A stretch of 64,000 bases of DNA from Lachnospiraceae bacterium (lineage in GTDB: Bacteria > Bacillota > Clostridia > Lachnospirales > Lachnospiraceae), in NCBI GenBank assembly GCA_003862155.1, contig QOUV01000010.1, forward strand, positions 1-64,000. Reading direction: 5' to 3'. The notes under the pieces were generated by a model. The model did no database searches. It was not told the origin of the DNA and saw only the letters and a list, made by a program, of their open reading frames with translations. A program made the translations under genes and the position numbers. Of this stretch, positions 43,355 to 51,678 are shown piece by piece (the first letter of the stretch is position 1; each line of letters opens with the position of its first letter).

Positions 43355-44202
43355 AAGATTTTTTTATACTGACAAAAGAAGAAGCCGAAAACACAATGAA
43401 CGGCTTTATTTCCGAGATTAGCGGTTTTATTGAAGATAACGGCGGAGCAGTGAAGACCAGCGTGCTGAACAGGCAGAGGACTTCGGAACCGCTGCCTGTG
43501 CCGGAGAATACAGAGTGTATTTTAACGGTTGGCGGAGATGGCACAATGATAAGGGCGGCCATGAGGACGATCAACTCCAGACTTCCGATTCTGGGGATCA
43601 ACAAAGGGCACCTCGGCTATCTCTGCGATCTCGATGAGTCGAATTACAGGGAGGCTTTAAGCAGGCTTTTCGCGGATGACTACGAGATAGAGGACAGGAT
43701 GCTTTTGTCAGGCAGGGTGCTTTCGGCTGACGGCGTACCAGAGAGTGGATTTAATCACGCATTAAATGACATTGTGCTGACATCGCGGAATGGTCTTCAG
43801 GTCGTTCATATAGATATCTATGTAAATGGTGAGAAGCTCTCGTCGTTTAATGGAGATGGCGTGATCTTTGCTACGCCTACAGGTTCGACCGCCTACAATC
43901 TTTCGGCCGGCGGTCCGATCGTCGATCCAAAGACAAAGCTTATCCTGATGTCTCCTCTGAATGCCCATGTTGTAGGCCAGAGAAGCATTGTAATGGATCC
44001 TGCATCGAAAGTCCGGGCTACAGTCACCCGACGGAACCAGGAGGAGCTGTCAGCTGCGGTGGCATTTGACGGCAGTACATCGATCCCGCTCTATGACGGA
44101 GAGAGCATCGAGGTCGTAAGATCAGATGAGACAGTCCGCTTTATAAAGTTGTCACAGATAAATTTCTTGGACCGAATTCGCGAGAAGCTTCAGGCAGACT
44201 AG
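43351..44202 (+). CDS. nadK: NAD kinase
   Basis: 283 residues. Phosphorylates NAD to NADP. GGDGT at 61-65, NKGHLGYLCDL, and FNHALNDIVLTS followed by GDGVIFATPTGSTAYNLSAGGPIV, the NAD-binding core. Complete with usual C-terminal strands. ATGA overlap with tlyA. A 63-base gap with small hairpins but no T run leads to argR. Confidence 0.95.
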   Translation: MKDFFILTKEEAENTMNGFISEISGFIEDNGGAVKTSVLNRQRTSEPLPVPENTECILTVGGDGTMIRAAMRTINSRLPILGINKGHLGYLCDLDESNYREALSRLFADDYEIEDRMLLSGRVLSADGVPESGFNHALNDIVLTSRNGLQVVHIDIYVNGEKLSSFNGDGVIFATPTGSTAYNLSAGGPIVDPKTKLILMSPLNAHVVGQRSIVMDPASKVRATVTRRNQEELSAAVAFDGSTSIPLYDGESIEVVRSDETVRFIKLSQINFLDRIREKLQAD

Positions 44203-44265
44203 GCGTATTGCCTGAAGGCGGATTGATTCGCCAGTGGTCTGAGTCAGATCTAACGGAGGAATTTT

Positions 44266-44715
44266 TTGAAAAATAAAAGACAGAAAAAAATACTTGAACT
44301 TATTGTCAGAGATGAGATCGGTACTCAGGAAGAACTGATGCAAAAGCTCAGGGAATCGGGATTTGACGTGACTCAGGCTACAGTTTCGAGGGATATCCGG
44401 GAGATGAAGCTCACGAAGATCGAGACCCACGGAAAGCTGCACTACGTTGCATTCCGGGAGACTGATGACGACATGAAGGAGAAGTACGAGAGGGTTTTCA
44501 GAGACGGATTCATTTCGATGGACAACGCTCAGAACATCCTTGTGATAAAAACTGTCTCAGGTATGGCGATGGCTGTGGCCGCTGCCATCGACTCGATGCA
44601 TTTTAACGAGATCGTGGGTTCGATCGCTGGCGACGATACTATCATGTGTGCTGTTCGAAGTCTCGACGACACTGTAAATCTTATGGGGAAACTGAGAAAC
44701 ATCATAGAAGCATAA
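44266..44715 (+). CDS. argR: Arginine repressor
   Basis: 149 residues, TTG start after GGAGG. Winged helix N-terminus (QKKILELIVRDEIGTQEELMQKLRESGFDVTQATVSRDIREM) and C-terminal hexamerisation and arginine-binding domain (AMAVAAAIDSMHFNEIVGSIAGDDTIMCAVRS with the GD pair that holds arginine). Represses arginine synthesis genes when arginine is abundant. Its place between nadK and recN is standard for Firmicutes. Confidence 0.95.
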   Translation: MKNKRQKKILELIVRDEIGTQEELMQKLRESGFDVTQATVSRDIREMKLTKIETHGKLHYVAFRETDDDMKEKYERVFRDGFISMDNAQNILVIKTVSGMAMAVAAAIDSMHFNEIVGSIAGDDTIMCAVRSLDDTVNLMGKLRNIIEA

Positions 44716-44742
44716 TCAACTGCAAAAGAAAGGGGATAACGT

Positions 44743-46398
44743 ATGCTTGAAAGTTTAAGAGTGGAAAATCTTGCTCTTATCGAAAAAGAGGAGATCGAAT
44801 TTGCGGAAGGGCTCAATGTGCTGACTGGAGAGACCGGGGCCGGAAAGTCCATAATACTTGGGGCTTTGGACCTTGCGCTTGGTGGAAAGGCGGACAGGAG
44901 GATGGTCCGCGATCCCGAGAGAGATGCCTATGTCGAGGCCGTTTTTTCGCTGGACGAATCGGAGGAGGAGCGGCTTAGAGCAGCTGATTTTGAGCCGGAA
45001 GACGGGCAGCTTATTTTTTCAAGAAAGATAAAAGGGGCGAAGAGTCAGGCCAGGCTCAATGGGGAGACTGTTCCTGCAGCGCGGCTAAAAAAAGCCGGTG
45101 AGCTGCTTCTTGACATCTACGGGCAGAACGAGCATCAGTCGCTCTCTGACCCGAAAAAACATCTTCCGCTTCTGGATGAATTCGTAAAAAAAGACCTGAA
45201 TCCGGTGCTCGAAAAATTGGCACCAGTCTATAAAAAATACACCTCGATCAGGAAGAAACTAAGTGAGGCCGATATCGACGAGTCCCAGCGTAAGAGGGAT
45301 ATCTCTTACTACAGCCATGTCTCGGAGGAGATTGAAGACGCCGGCTTAAAACCTGGCGAGGACGAGGAGCTCGAGGCTAAGAACAAAAAAATGGCGGGTT
45401 CCGAAAAGGTCGCGCAGAATCTTTCTGACGTTCAGAATCTTCTCTTCGGTGAAGAGGATGTGCTTTCACTGATAGGAGAGTCCCAGAGAAATCTTGCTTC
45501 GATCGCAGATTACGACGATTCTGTGGCAGACCTTGGGAAGACTTTAGGCGATGCATATGACATTCTCGAAAATTTTTCACATGAGCTGATTGGCGCAGCA
45601 GAGAATCTGACGTTTGACCCGGCAGAGTTCGACCAGGTAACGAGAAGGCTCGACCTGATAAATGACCTGAAGCAGAAATACGGCCGCACGATAGAGGATA
45701 TTTTCAAGACTAAAGAGGAAGCGGACGAGAAACTTGAGCAGTTAAATGACCACGAGAACTATGTCGCCGGCCTCAAAAAAGAGCTCGCAGATGCTTCAAA
45801 TGATTTGAATGATCTCTGCGAAAAAGCTGAAAACATCAGAAAAAATGGCGCTAAAGTTCTTGAAGAAAAGGTCAAAGAATCATTAAAAAACCTTAACTTT
45901 CTGAAAGCGGATTTTGAGGTTGAGATTTCGAGAACTTCTTACTCGGCGGGAGGATTCAATGCCGGGCAGTTTTTGATCTCGACAAACCCTGGTGAATCTT
46001 TAAAGCCGCTTTCTCAGGTTGCCTCCGGTGGTGAGATGAGCCGCATCATGCTCGCCCTAAAGACTGTCCTGGCTTCCGCGGACGATATCAAGACGATGAT
46101 CTTCGATGAGATAGACACTGGAATCAGTGGACGTACGGCTTCGGCAGTAGCCCGCGAGCTTAAGAAGGTTTCTGCCGGCAGGCAGGTAATTCTGATCACT
46201 CACCTGCCGCAGATCGCTGCGCTCTCTGACAGACATTTCCTGATCGAGAAATCGGCGACTAACGACTCGACGGTGTCAAGCATAAGGCCTCTGAATGAGG
46301 ACGAGATTACGGATGAGCTTGCGAGGATGATCGGAGGAGATGTCATAACCGATGCTGTAAGAGAGAGTGCGAGGGAGCTCAGGGAGAAGGCGGAGTGA
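44743..46398 (+). CDS. recN: DNA repair protein RecN
   Basis: 551 residues, SMC-like ATPase that acts early at double-strand breaks. Walker A GETGAGKS at 29-36, long coiled-coil arms in the middle, signature SQVASGGEMSRIMLAL and Walker B IFDEIDTGISGRTA, then the D-loop His in LITHLPQIAALSDRHF. AAGGGG site before ATG. Last gene of the operon begun by the Asp23 gene. No clear terminator before the palindromic element in the following spacer. Confidence 0.95.
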   Translation: MLESLRVENLALIEKEEIEFAEGLNVLTGETGAGKSIILGALDLALGGKADRRMVRDPERDAYVEAVFSLDESEEERLRAADFEPEDGQLIFSRKIKGAKSQARLNGETVPAARLKKAGELLLDIYGQNEHQSLSDPKKHLPLLDEFVKKDLNPVLEKLAPVYKKYTSIRKKLSEADIDESQRKRDISYYSHVSEEIEDAGLKPGEDEELEAKNKKMAGSEKVAQNLSDVQNLLFGEEDVLSLIGESQRNLASIADYDDSVADLGKTLGDAYDILENFSHELIGAAENLTFDPAEFDQVTRRLDLINDLKQKYGRTIEDIFKTKEEADEKLEQLNDHENYVAGLKKELADASNDLNDLCEKAENIRKNGAKVLEEKVKESLKNLNFLKADFEVEISRTSYSAGGFNAGQFLISTNPGESLKPLSQVASGGEMSRIMLALKTVLASADDIKTMIFDEIDTGISGRTASAVARELKKVSAGRQVILITHLPQIAALSDRHFLIEKSATNDSTVSSIRPLNEDEITDELARMIGGDVITDAVRESARELREKAE

Positions 46399-46409
46399 TG
46401 CTGATGGAC

Positions 46410-46651
46410 GGGCACTAAATTGTCAGAGCGGCCAGGATGGGGCTGCGGGGCTCAGTGCGCGTTTTTCTGTTCGTCGCGCGCGCCTAATTGCGGCCCTCTT
46501 GCCAATGTATGGTTCACATACGTTTATGGTCCAAGCGGGTGGCAACCCGGGCCGCAGCCAGCGCGCTTCCTCACTACGAAAAACGCTGAATTCGCCCGCT
46601 GCCCTCTCCTGTCCGCTCTGGCATATTACTGCGCGTCCAGGTATAGTGCCC
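46410..46651. repeat. 242-base imperfect palindrome, MITE-like or structured RNA
   Basis: Ends are GGGCACTA (46410-46417) and TAGTGCCC (46644-46651). Nested inward pairs: 46421-46437 with 46607-46623 (15 of 17), 46440-46449 with 46594-46605 (GGGC-GCGGG type), CGTTTTTC 46460-46467 with GAAAAACG 46578-46585, GCGGCCC 46490-46496 with GGGCCGC 46549-46555, TTGCC 46499-46503 with GGCAA 46541-46545, and an apical GTATG/CATAC. Pairing along the full length fits a non-autonomous palindromic element or a folded RNA. It does not match SRP RNA, 6S, tmRNA or RNase P motifs known to me. Confidence 0.7.
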
Positions 46652-46938
46652 AAACATTCAGGCTCCGCGGAGCACAAGATTATCAACATAGATTTATTTT
46701 CTACTGATATGGGACATAGGCCCTCGAAAATATTTTAATATAGATCTGTGAGGAAGTCATTTGCTCCAAACGGATTTCGGAATTCTCAACATATGCAAGG
46801 AAGTACATGGTTTGCCTATCTGTGGACACTCTGCCATCCCTTCCACAATATTTTACTATTTTACGACAACCTGACCATAGAAGTATTTAATTCTTCGCGC
46901 TAGAATTATATCAGTTCAAGAGAATATTATGATTTGGT

Positions 46939-46954
46939 GGTCAAAAGGTTGACC
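46939..46954. promoter_or_regulatory. Operator-like palindrome before galT
   Basis: GGTCAA-AAGG-TTGACC, a perfect 6-4-6 inverted repeat about 30 bases before the galT start. No clear promoter boxes are seen around it. Binding factor unknown. Confidence 0.35.
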
Positions 46955-46985
46955 CCGACATCATCATATCGTGGAGGTGCAAATG

Positions 46986-48479
46986 ATGCTTTCAAAGTAC
47001 ATAAAGGAACTGGTAAATTACGGAATTGACAGTGGGCTTACGCCGGAGTGCGAGCGCATTTATACGACGAATATGCTGCTTAGGGAAATGCACGAGGAGA
47101 GCTATGACGACTCTGTTGAGACGACGGACGAGCCACTGGAGGATATTTTAAATGGTCTTCTGGATGAGGCTGTAAAGAGAGGCCTGATCGGGGACTCGGT
47201 TACGGAGAGGGACCTCTTTGACACGGCTCTTATGAACTGCCTTACGCCGAGACCGGCAGAGGTACAGAGAGTATTCTGGGAAAAATACAGAGTATCTCCA
47301 AAGGAAGCAACTGACTGGTTTTACGATTTTTCAAAGAAGACAAATTATATCAGAACATACAGGGTGAAAAAGGATCTCAGATGGAAGACTTCTACTCCAT
47401 ACGGCGATCTTGATATCACAATAAATCTCTCGAAGCCTGAGAAGGACCCGAAGGCCATTGCGGCAGCCAGAAATGCAAAGCAGTCATCATATCCTAAATG
47501 CCAGCTCTGCATTGAAAATGAGGGCTATGCCGGAAGACTCAATCATCCGGCCAGAGAAAATCACCGTATTATTCCGCTTACGATAAATGGCAGCAGATGG
47601 GGATTCCAATATTCTCCATATGTTTATTTCAACGAGCACTGCATCGTTTTCAACGGACAGCATACTCCTATGAAAATTGACAGGAACGCTTTTAACAAGC
47701 TCTTTGATTTCATCGAGCAGTTCCCGCATTATTTCTTAGGATCAAATGCAGATCTCCCGATCGTCGGAGGCTCGATACTGACACACGATCATTTCCAGGG
47801 CGGACACTATACTTTCGCTATGGAAAAGGCGGATTTTACGGATATGTTTACAGTTCCGGGATATGAGGATGTGACAAGCGGAATCATCAAATGGCCTCTT
47901 TCAGTCATCAGACTTCGCTGCACGAACCGGGAGAGGATCATCGATCTTGCAGACCATATTTTTAAGGCATGGCGCGGATATACGGATCAGACGGCATTTA
48001 TATTTGCGGAGACAGACGGTGAGCCGCACAACACGATTACACCTATCGCCAGAAAGCACGGTGATGTTTTCGAGCTCGACCTCGCACTGAGAAACAACAT
48101 CACGACGAAGGAGCATCCGCTTGGGGTTTTTCATCCGCACGAGAATCTGCACCACATTAAAAAAGAGAACATCGGACTTATCGAGGTAATGGGGCTCGCG
48201 GTTCTTCCTTCAAGGCTGAAAAAGGAGATTTTTGAGGACCTCGCAGACGCACTTGTTTCAGGGGAAGACATCAGATCGAACCCGGAGCTTTCTAAGCACG
48301 CCGACTGGGTTGACGAAATAAAGCCCAAGTATCCACAGGGATTTACGAAGGAAAATATCGATGGAATCTTAAGAGAGGAAGTCGGACAGGTATTCAGACA
48401 GGTCCTCGAGGATGCAGGAGTCTTCAAGCTCACACCAGAAGGCCATGAGGCATTCATGAGATTTATCAAGACCCTGTAA
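46986..48479 (+). CDS. galT: UDP-glucose--hexose-1-phosphate uridylyltransferase (GalT type 2)
   Basis: 497 residues from the ATG eight bases after GGAGG (an ATG three bases earlier and a GTG at 46971 are alternatives). Firmicutes-type GalT, which swaps UMP between UDP-glucose and galactose-1-phosphate in the Leloir route. Marks: TPRPAEVQRVFWEKY, YPKCQLCIENEGYAGRLNHPARENHR, WGFQYSPYVYFNEHCIVF, DLPIVGGSILTHDHFQGG with the catalytic His region, and FHPHENLHHIKKENIGLIEVMGLAVLP. No galK or galE is next to it, so it stands alone between the palindromic element and a terminator. Confidence 0.95.
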   Translation: MLSKYIKELVNYGIDSGLTPECERIYTTNMLLREMHEESYDDSVETTDEPLEDILNGLLDEAVKRGLIGDSVTERDLFDTALMNCLTPRPAEVQRVFWEKYRVSPKEATDWFYDFSKKTNYIRTYRVKKDLRWKTSTPYGDLDITINLSKPEKDPKAIAAARNAKQSSYPKCQLCIENEGYAGRLNHPARENHRIIPLTINGSRWGFQYSPYVYFNEHCIVFNGQHTPMKIDRNAFNKLFDFIEQFPHYFLGSNADLPIVGGSILTHDHFQGGHYTFAMEKADFTDMFTVPGYEDVTSGIIKWPLSVIRLRCTNRERIIDLADHIFKAWRGYTDQTAFIFAETDGEPHNTITPIARKHGDVFELDLALRNNITTKEHPLGVFHPHENLHHIKKENIGLIEVMGLAVLPSRLKKEIFEDLADALVSGEDIRSNPELSKHADWVDEIKPKYPQGFTKENIDGILREEVGQVFRQVLEDAGVFKLTPEGHEAFMRFIKTL

Positions 48480-48498
48480 TTATCAGGGTCCGCAGCTG

Positions 48499-48559
48499 GA
48501 CGCGACGAGCAGAAACCGCACTGATTTCGCCGCCATGAGTGTCTGCTCTGGCGTCTTTT
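48499..48559 (+). terminator. Terminator after galT
   Basis: GACGC and GAGCAGA on the left pair with TCTGCTC and GCGTC on the right with a small bulge and a loop of about 28 bases, followed by TTTT. It sits between convergent galT and the Crp-family gene. Confidence 0.65.
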
Positions 48560-48562
48560 CAA

Positions 48563-49234
48563 CTATTTCTCGTCCAGCAGTGTAAATTCGTTCTTATGGT
48601 ATTTGATCAGCCCATCCTTCGCCATCCTCGAGAGCTCGGCGCTCATAGCGCTGCGCTCGACTGAGAGGTAGTCGGCAAGCTGCTGGCGGTCGAACGGGAT
48701 CGTAAAGTGGTTAGAGTCGTTCTGTTTTGCTATGTCAGAAAGGTAGGAGAGCAGCTTCTCGCGGGTCGTGCGCTTTGACATGTGGCTGATCTTACGGTTC
48801 ATATAGCGGTTTCGACGGGTGGCGATCTTGAAGAGATTCTGGATCAGCTGATTGTGGAAAGTGCAGGCCTGCTGGCATTCGGTCAGCATCCTGTGCATAT
48901 TCATAAAGAGAATCCTGCAGTCGGTCAGGGAGACGACGTCGTTTGGCATCGGCTCGGAATCAGACGCGGCGTACGCTTCGCCAAAGATCTCACCGGGGCT
49001 GATAAGCCTCATGACTGCGGTGTTTCCCCAGTAGTCGACAGATTCGACCTGAAGCTTACCTTCCATCAGAACTCCGATAGAGTCGGTCTTTTCACCGGCC
49101 GGAAGCACAATGCTGTCTTTCGGGAAGGTGCGGATCTCACCGCGGACGCATCCCATCAGAGCCTGAATCTGCTGCTCGCTGATCTTATTAAAAATGCGGG
49201 CATGTTTCAGCTCGCTTAAATCCTTTTCTTCCAT
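48563..49234 (-). CDS. Crp/Fnr-family transcription regulator
   Basis: 223 residues. Cyclic-nucleotide-type beta barrel (about 12-125; KDSIVLPAGEKTDSIGVLMEGKLQVES, SPGEIFGEAYAASDS), long dimer helix, and C-terminal winged helix (FDRQQLADYLSVERSAMSAELSRMAKDGLI). No N-terminal Fe-S cysteine cluster as in true FNR, but a CQQACTFH segment before the dimer helix, common in Clostridia members of this family, might bind metal or respond to redox. Targets unknown. The start of this gene is four bases after the DUF5685 gene stop on the same strand, so they are one operon. Confidence 0.9.
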   Translation of the reverse strand: MEEKDLSELKHARIFNKISEQQIQALMGCVRGEIRTFPKDSIVLPAGEKTDSIGVLMEGKLQVESVDYWGNTAVMRLISPGEIFGEAYAASDSEPMPNDVVSLTDCRILFMNMHRMLTECQQACTFHNQLIQNLFKIATRRNRYMNRKISHMSKRTTREKLLSYLSDIAKQNDSNHFTIPFDRQQLADYLSVERSAMSAELSRMAKDGLIKYHKNEFTLLDEK

Positions 49235-49237
49235 TTT

Positions 49238-50101
49238 TCACCTATACAAAAACGGGTGGGCGAGTTTGTCCTGCCCGGTTTCTTTTTCATTTGTAGAATA
49301 AAAACGCATCCAGACGCCGGAATCCATAATATTTCTTACGATAGAGGTGTCACGCTTCAGCGGCAGCCGCTCGAATGATTTCTTCGCTTCATCAATGAGG
49401 CTCTGGAGAGTGGCGCGCATAAAAGAGCAGTAATTCTCCGGGTCACGGTCCTTTTTAAGAATCAGAGGATTGTAGGAACCGGAACGAATGTCATCTGACC
49501 TGTTGGAATATGCAGTGATCAGATATATAAATTTACCGAGGAAAAAACCGATATCGTACAGGTCCTTCTGATATTCGTCCTCGCGCATTATGAAAGCCTG
49601 TCCAAAGACCTCGCCAAAACAGCCCGATACGAGCTGGGTATTTGGCTCGTTTCTTCTCCCGTATCCGATCATCTGCTTTGCGGACTTACGGCAGGAGGCA
49701 GCCTGTCTCGGGTATTTTTCAACGATAGAATCGAGCAGGGCTTTCATCGAATGAATATATCTCTTCTCATTGGCATTTGGAGTGTTGATGCTGCATTGAA
49801 CAGCAAAAGAACTCATAAGTATGTCCATCTCGGCGACGTATCTGGCAGTATCGCTTACAAAGGCGAGGCGCTTCGAAAACGGGTGCTGGCGACAGCTGTG
49901 CATCTCTGCTGCAGGGACGTCGTCATACAGGCTCGAGAGGATAATGTACATTAATGTCAAATCGTCGTTTAACAGGACAGGACCCTTTGTACCGGCAACT
50001 TCCTTCAGCGAATGGCAGAGCCCGCAGTGATAAGCCTTGTATCGTTTTTTATCTTTTTCAGACATACCAATTACAGTATCAGCAATGACAATATCTGACA
50101 T
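49238..50101 (-). CDS. DUF5685 family protein
   Basis: 287 residues, cytoplasmic, helical. N-terminal KRYKAYHCGLCHSLKEVAG is the Cys-x-x-Cys mark of DUF5685, followed by LLNDDLTLMYIILSSLYDD. Further Cys and His residues (HSCRQHPFSK) could complete a metal site. A later helical part holds QLVSGCFGEVFGQAF and DIGFFLGKFIYLITAY, reminiscent of isoprenoid-synthase-like helices but without Asp-rich motifs. Function unknown. Transcribed toward the Crp-family gene, four bases apart. Divergent from pyrB. Confidence 0.8.
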   Translation of the reverse strand: MSDIVIADTVIGMSEKDKKRYKAYHCGLCHSLKEVAGTKGPVLLNDDLTLMYIILSSLYDDVPAAEMHSCRQHPFSKRLAFVSDTARYVAEMDILMSSFAVQCSINTPNANEKRYIHSMKALLDSIVEKYPRQAASCRKSAKQMIGYGRRNEPNTQLVSGCFGEVFGQAFIMREDEYQKDLYDIGFFLGKFIYLITAYSNRSDDIRSGSYNPLILKKDRDPENYCSFMRATLQSLIDEAKKSFERLPLKRDTSIVRNIMDSGVWMRFYSTNEKETGQDKLAHPFLYR

Positions 50102-50220
50102 AAAAACAGCTCCGAATTACTTAAAAAAACTTCACTACATATATTATAGTAGTATGGCAAATTTATTGCCATTAAACCTTTATTAAACGTATAACACTAT
50201 CCAAAATCAAAAAAAAGGTT

Positions 50221-50255
50221 TATACTATTTATCGGAAATTTTGTTCTGACAAAAT
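50221..50255 (+). promoter_or_regulatory. pyrB -10 box and leader hairpin
   Basis: TATACT at 50221-50226 is a good -10 box; no good -35 is seen. ATTTTGT-TCTG-ACAAAAT (50238-50255) is a perfect 7-4-7 hairpin ending just before AGGAGG at 50257, where it could influence ribosome access or serve as an operator. No PyrR anti-antiterminator leader is visible. Confidence 0.45.
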
Positions 50256-50266
50256 AAGGAGGAAAA

Positions 50267-51244
50267 ATGCGCCACTGTATGAGTCCGCTGGACTTCTCGG
50301 TTGACGAGCTCGACCAGCTGATGGGTCTGGCAGCCGACATTGAGGAGAATCCAGATAAATATTCGCATGCCTGCGATGGAAAAAGGCTTGCAACCTGTTT
50401 TTATGAGCCGTCCACAAGGACAAGGCTCTCATTTGAATCAGCGATGCTTCGCCTTGGAGGACAGACACTTGGATTTGCCTCGGCTGATTCGTCTTCAGCA
50501 TCCAAAGGAGAGAGCGTCTCGGATACTTTAAGGATCATTTCCGGATATGCGGATATATGCGCGATAAGACACCCGAAAGAGGGCGCCCCGCTAGTCGCTT
50601 CGCTTCATTCGGGAATCCCGGTTATAAATGCAGGTGATGGCGGACACGCACACCCGACACAGACTCTGGCCGACCTCTACACGATTAAGTCGCTTAAGGG
50701 CAGGCTGGATCATTTCACTATCGGACTCTGCGGAGATTTGAAGTTCGGCCGCACTGTACACTCACTGATCTCAGCTCTCGTCAGATACGAGGGCGTACAT
50801 TTCGTTTTGATCTCACCCGAAGAACTAAAGCTTCCGTCCTATATCAGGGAGGATGTCCTTGAAAAAAATGGCGCTACCTACGAGGAGACAGAGAGCCTCG
50901 AGGATGCTATGCCAAAGCTCGATGTGCTCTATATGACGAGAGTCCAGAGAGAGCGTTTTTTCAATGAGGACGACTATGTCAGATTGAAGGACCGCTATAT
51001 CTTAGACAATGATAAGATGAAACTCGGAAGAGAAGACATGATAGTTATGCACCCGCTTCCAAGAGTAAATGAGATTTCGGTAGAAGTCGATGACGACCCG
51101 AGGGCACAGTACTTTACACAGGCGAAGAAGGCTGTATTTATAAGGATGGCACTGATACTCACTCTGCTGGGGATTCAGGTCGATAAGAACATCCCTCAGC
51201 CTACCAACAATCCGTCCAGTGAAAAAGGAGGAGAGAAATGCTAA
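50267..51244 (+). CDS. pyrB: Aspartate carbamoyltransferase catalytic subunit
   Basis: 325 residues. Joins carbamoyl phosphate and aspartate, committed step of pyrimidine synthesis. Carbamoyl phosphate loop STRTR at 49-53, [12 protein letters not shown] from His129, and HPLPR in the aspartate domain ([13 protein letters not shown]). AGGAGG before ATG. Followed with a seven-base overlap by the regulatory subunit, so the enzyme is the class B (allosteric) dodecamer type. Confidence 0.96.
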   Translation: MRHCMSPLDFSVDELDQLMGLAADIEENPDKYSHACDGKRLATCFYEPSTRTRLSFESAMLRLGGQTLGFASADSSSASKGESVSDTLRIISGYADICAIRHPKEGAPLVASLHSGIPVINAGDGGHAHPTQTLADLYTIKSLKGRLDHFTIGLCGDLKFGRTVHSLISALVRYEGVHFVLISPEELKLPSYIREDVLEKNGATYEETESLEDAMPKLDVLYMTRVQRERFFNEDDYVRLKDRYILDNDKMKLGREDMIVMHPLPRVNEISVEVDDDPRAQYFTQAKKAVFIRMALILTLLGIQVDKNIPQPTNNPSSEKGGEKC

Positions 51245-51678
51245 ATATCAGCGGAATTCACGAGGGTTATGTATTAGACCATATCAAGGCCGGAACGAGC
51301 ATGAAGATATACCATCTGCTGAAACTCGATGAGCTGAAGGATGCGACAGTGGCTATTATCATGAATGCGAAGAGCAAGAAGATGGGACACAAGGATATAA
51401 TAAAGATCGAGTGTCCGCTCGGAAGTATTGACCTCGACACGATAGGATATATCGACCACAATATCACAGTTGACGTGATCAAAAATGACAGCATCATCGC
51501 AAAGGAGAAGCTCGCACTTCCAAAGGTCCTTAAAAATGTGATCAAATGCAAGAATCCGCGCTGCATCACATCGATTGAGCAGGGACTTGACCAGGTCTTC
51601 ATCCTGACCGATGCGAAAAAAGAAATATACAGATGCAGGTACTGTGAAGAGGCCTACACAGAGAAGGAAACAATCTAA
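51238..51678 (+). CDS. pyrI: Aspartate carbamoyltransferase regulatory subunit
   Basis: 146 residues. N-terminal nucleotide-binding domain ([27 protein letters not shown]) and C-terminal zinc domain with Cys104, Cys109, Cys133 and Cys136, which contacts PyrB. It carries allosteric ATP/CTP control. Seven-base overlap with pyrB and a one-base TAATG overlap with murE. Confidence 0.95.
   Translation: MLNISGIHEGYVLDHIKAGTSMKIYHLLKLDELKDATVAIIMNAKSKKMGHKDIIKIECPLGSIDLDTIGYIDHNITVDVIKNDSIIAKEKLALPKVLKNVIKCKNPRCITSIEQGLDQVFILTDAKKEIYRCRYCEEAYTEKETI

Larger units (their letters stand above)
46399..46970. other. Gene-free spacer between recN and galT
   Basis: About 570 bases with no convincing gene. 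The left part (46410-46651) is a GC-rich, 242-base imperfect palindrome listed separately; the right part (46740-46930) is A/T-rich with no recognisable structure. Open frames on both strands across the palindrome lack family resemblance and ribosome sites. A perfect GCTCCGCGGAGC lies near 46672. Confidence 0.7.

Noticed and set aside
46410-46651. SRP RNA, 6S RNA, tmRNA or RNase P gene
   Set aside because: Long hairpin form is similar to some, but none of the conserved loops or terminal sequences of these RNAs is present and no terminator follows.
46367-46738. Overlapping open frames on both strands of 88 to 123 codons in the recN-galT spacer
   Set aside because: No ribosome sites, no family resemblance, and they are explained by the GC-rich palindrome that lacks stops on both strands.
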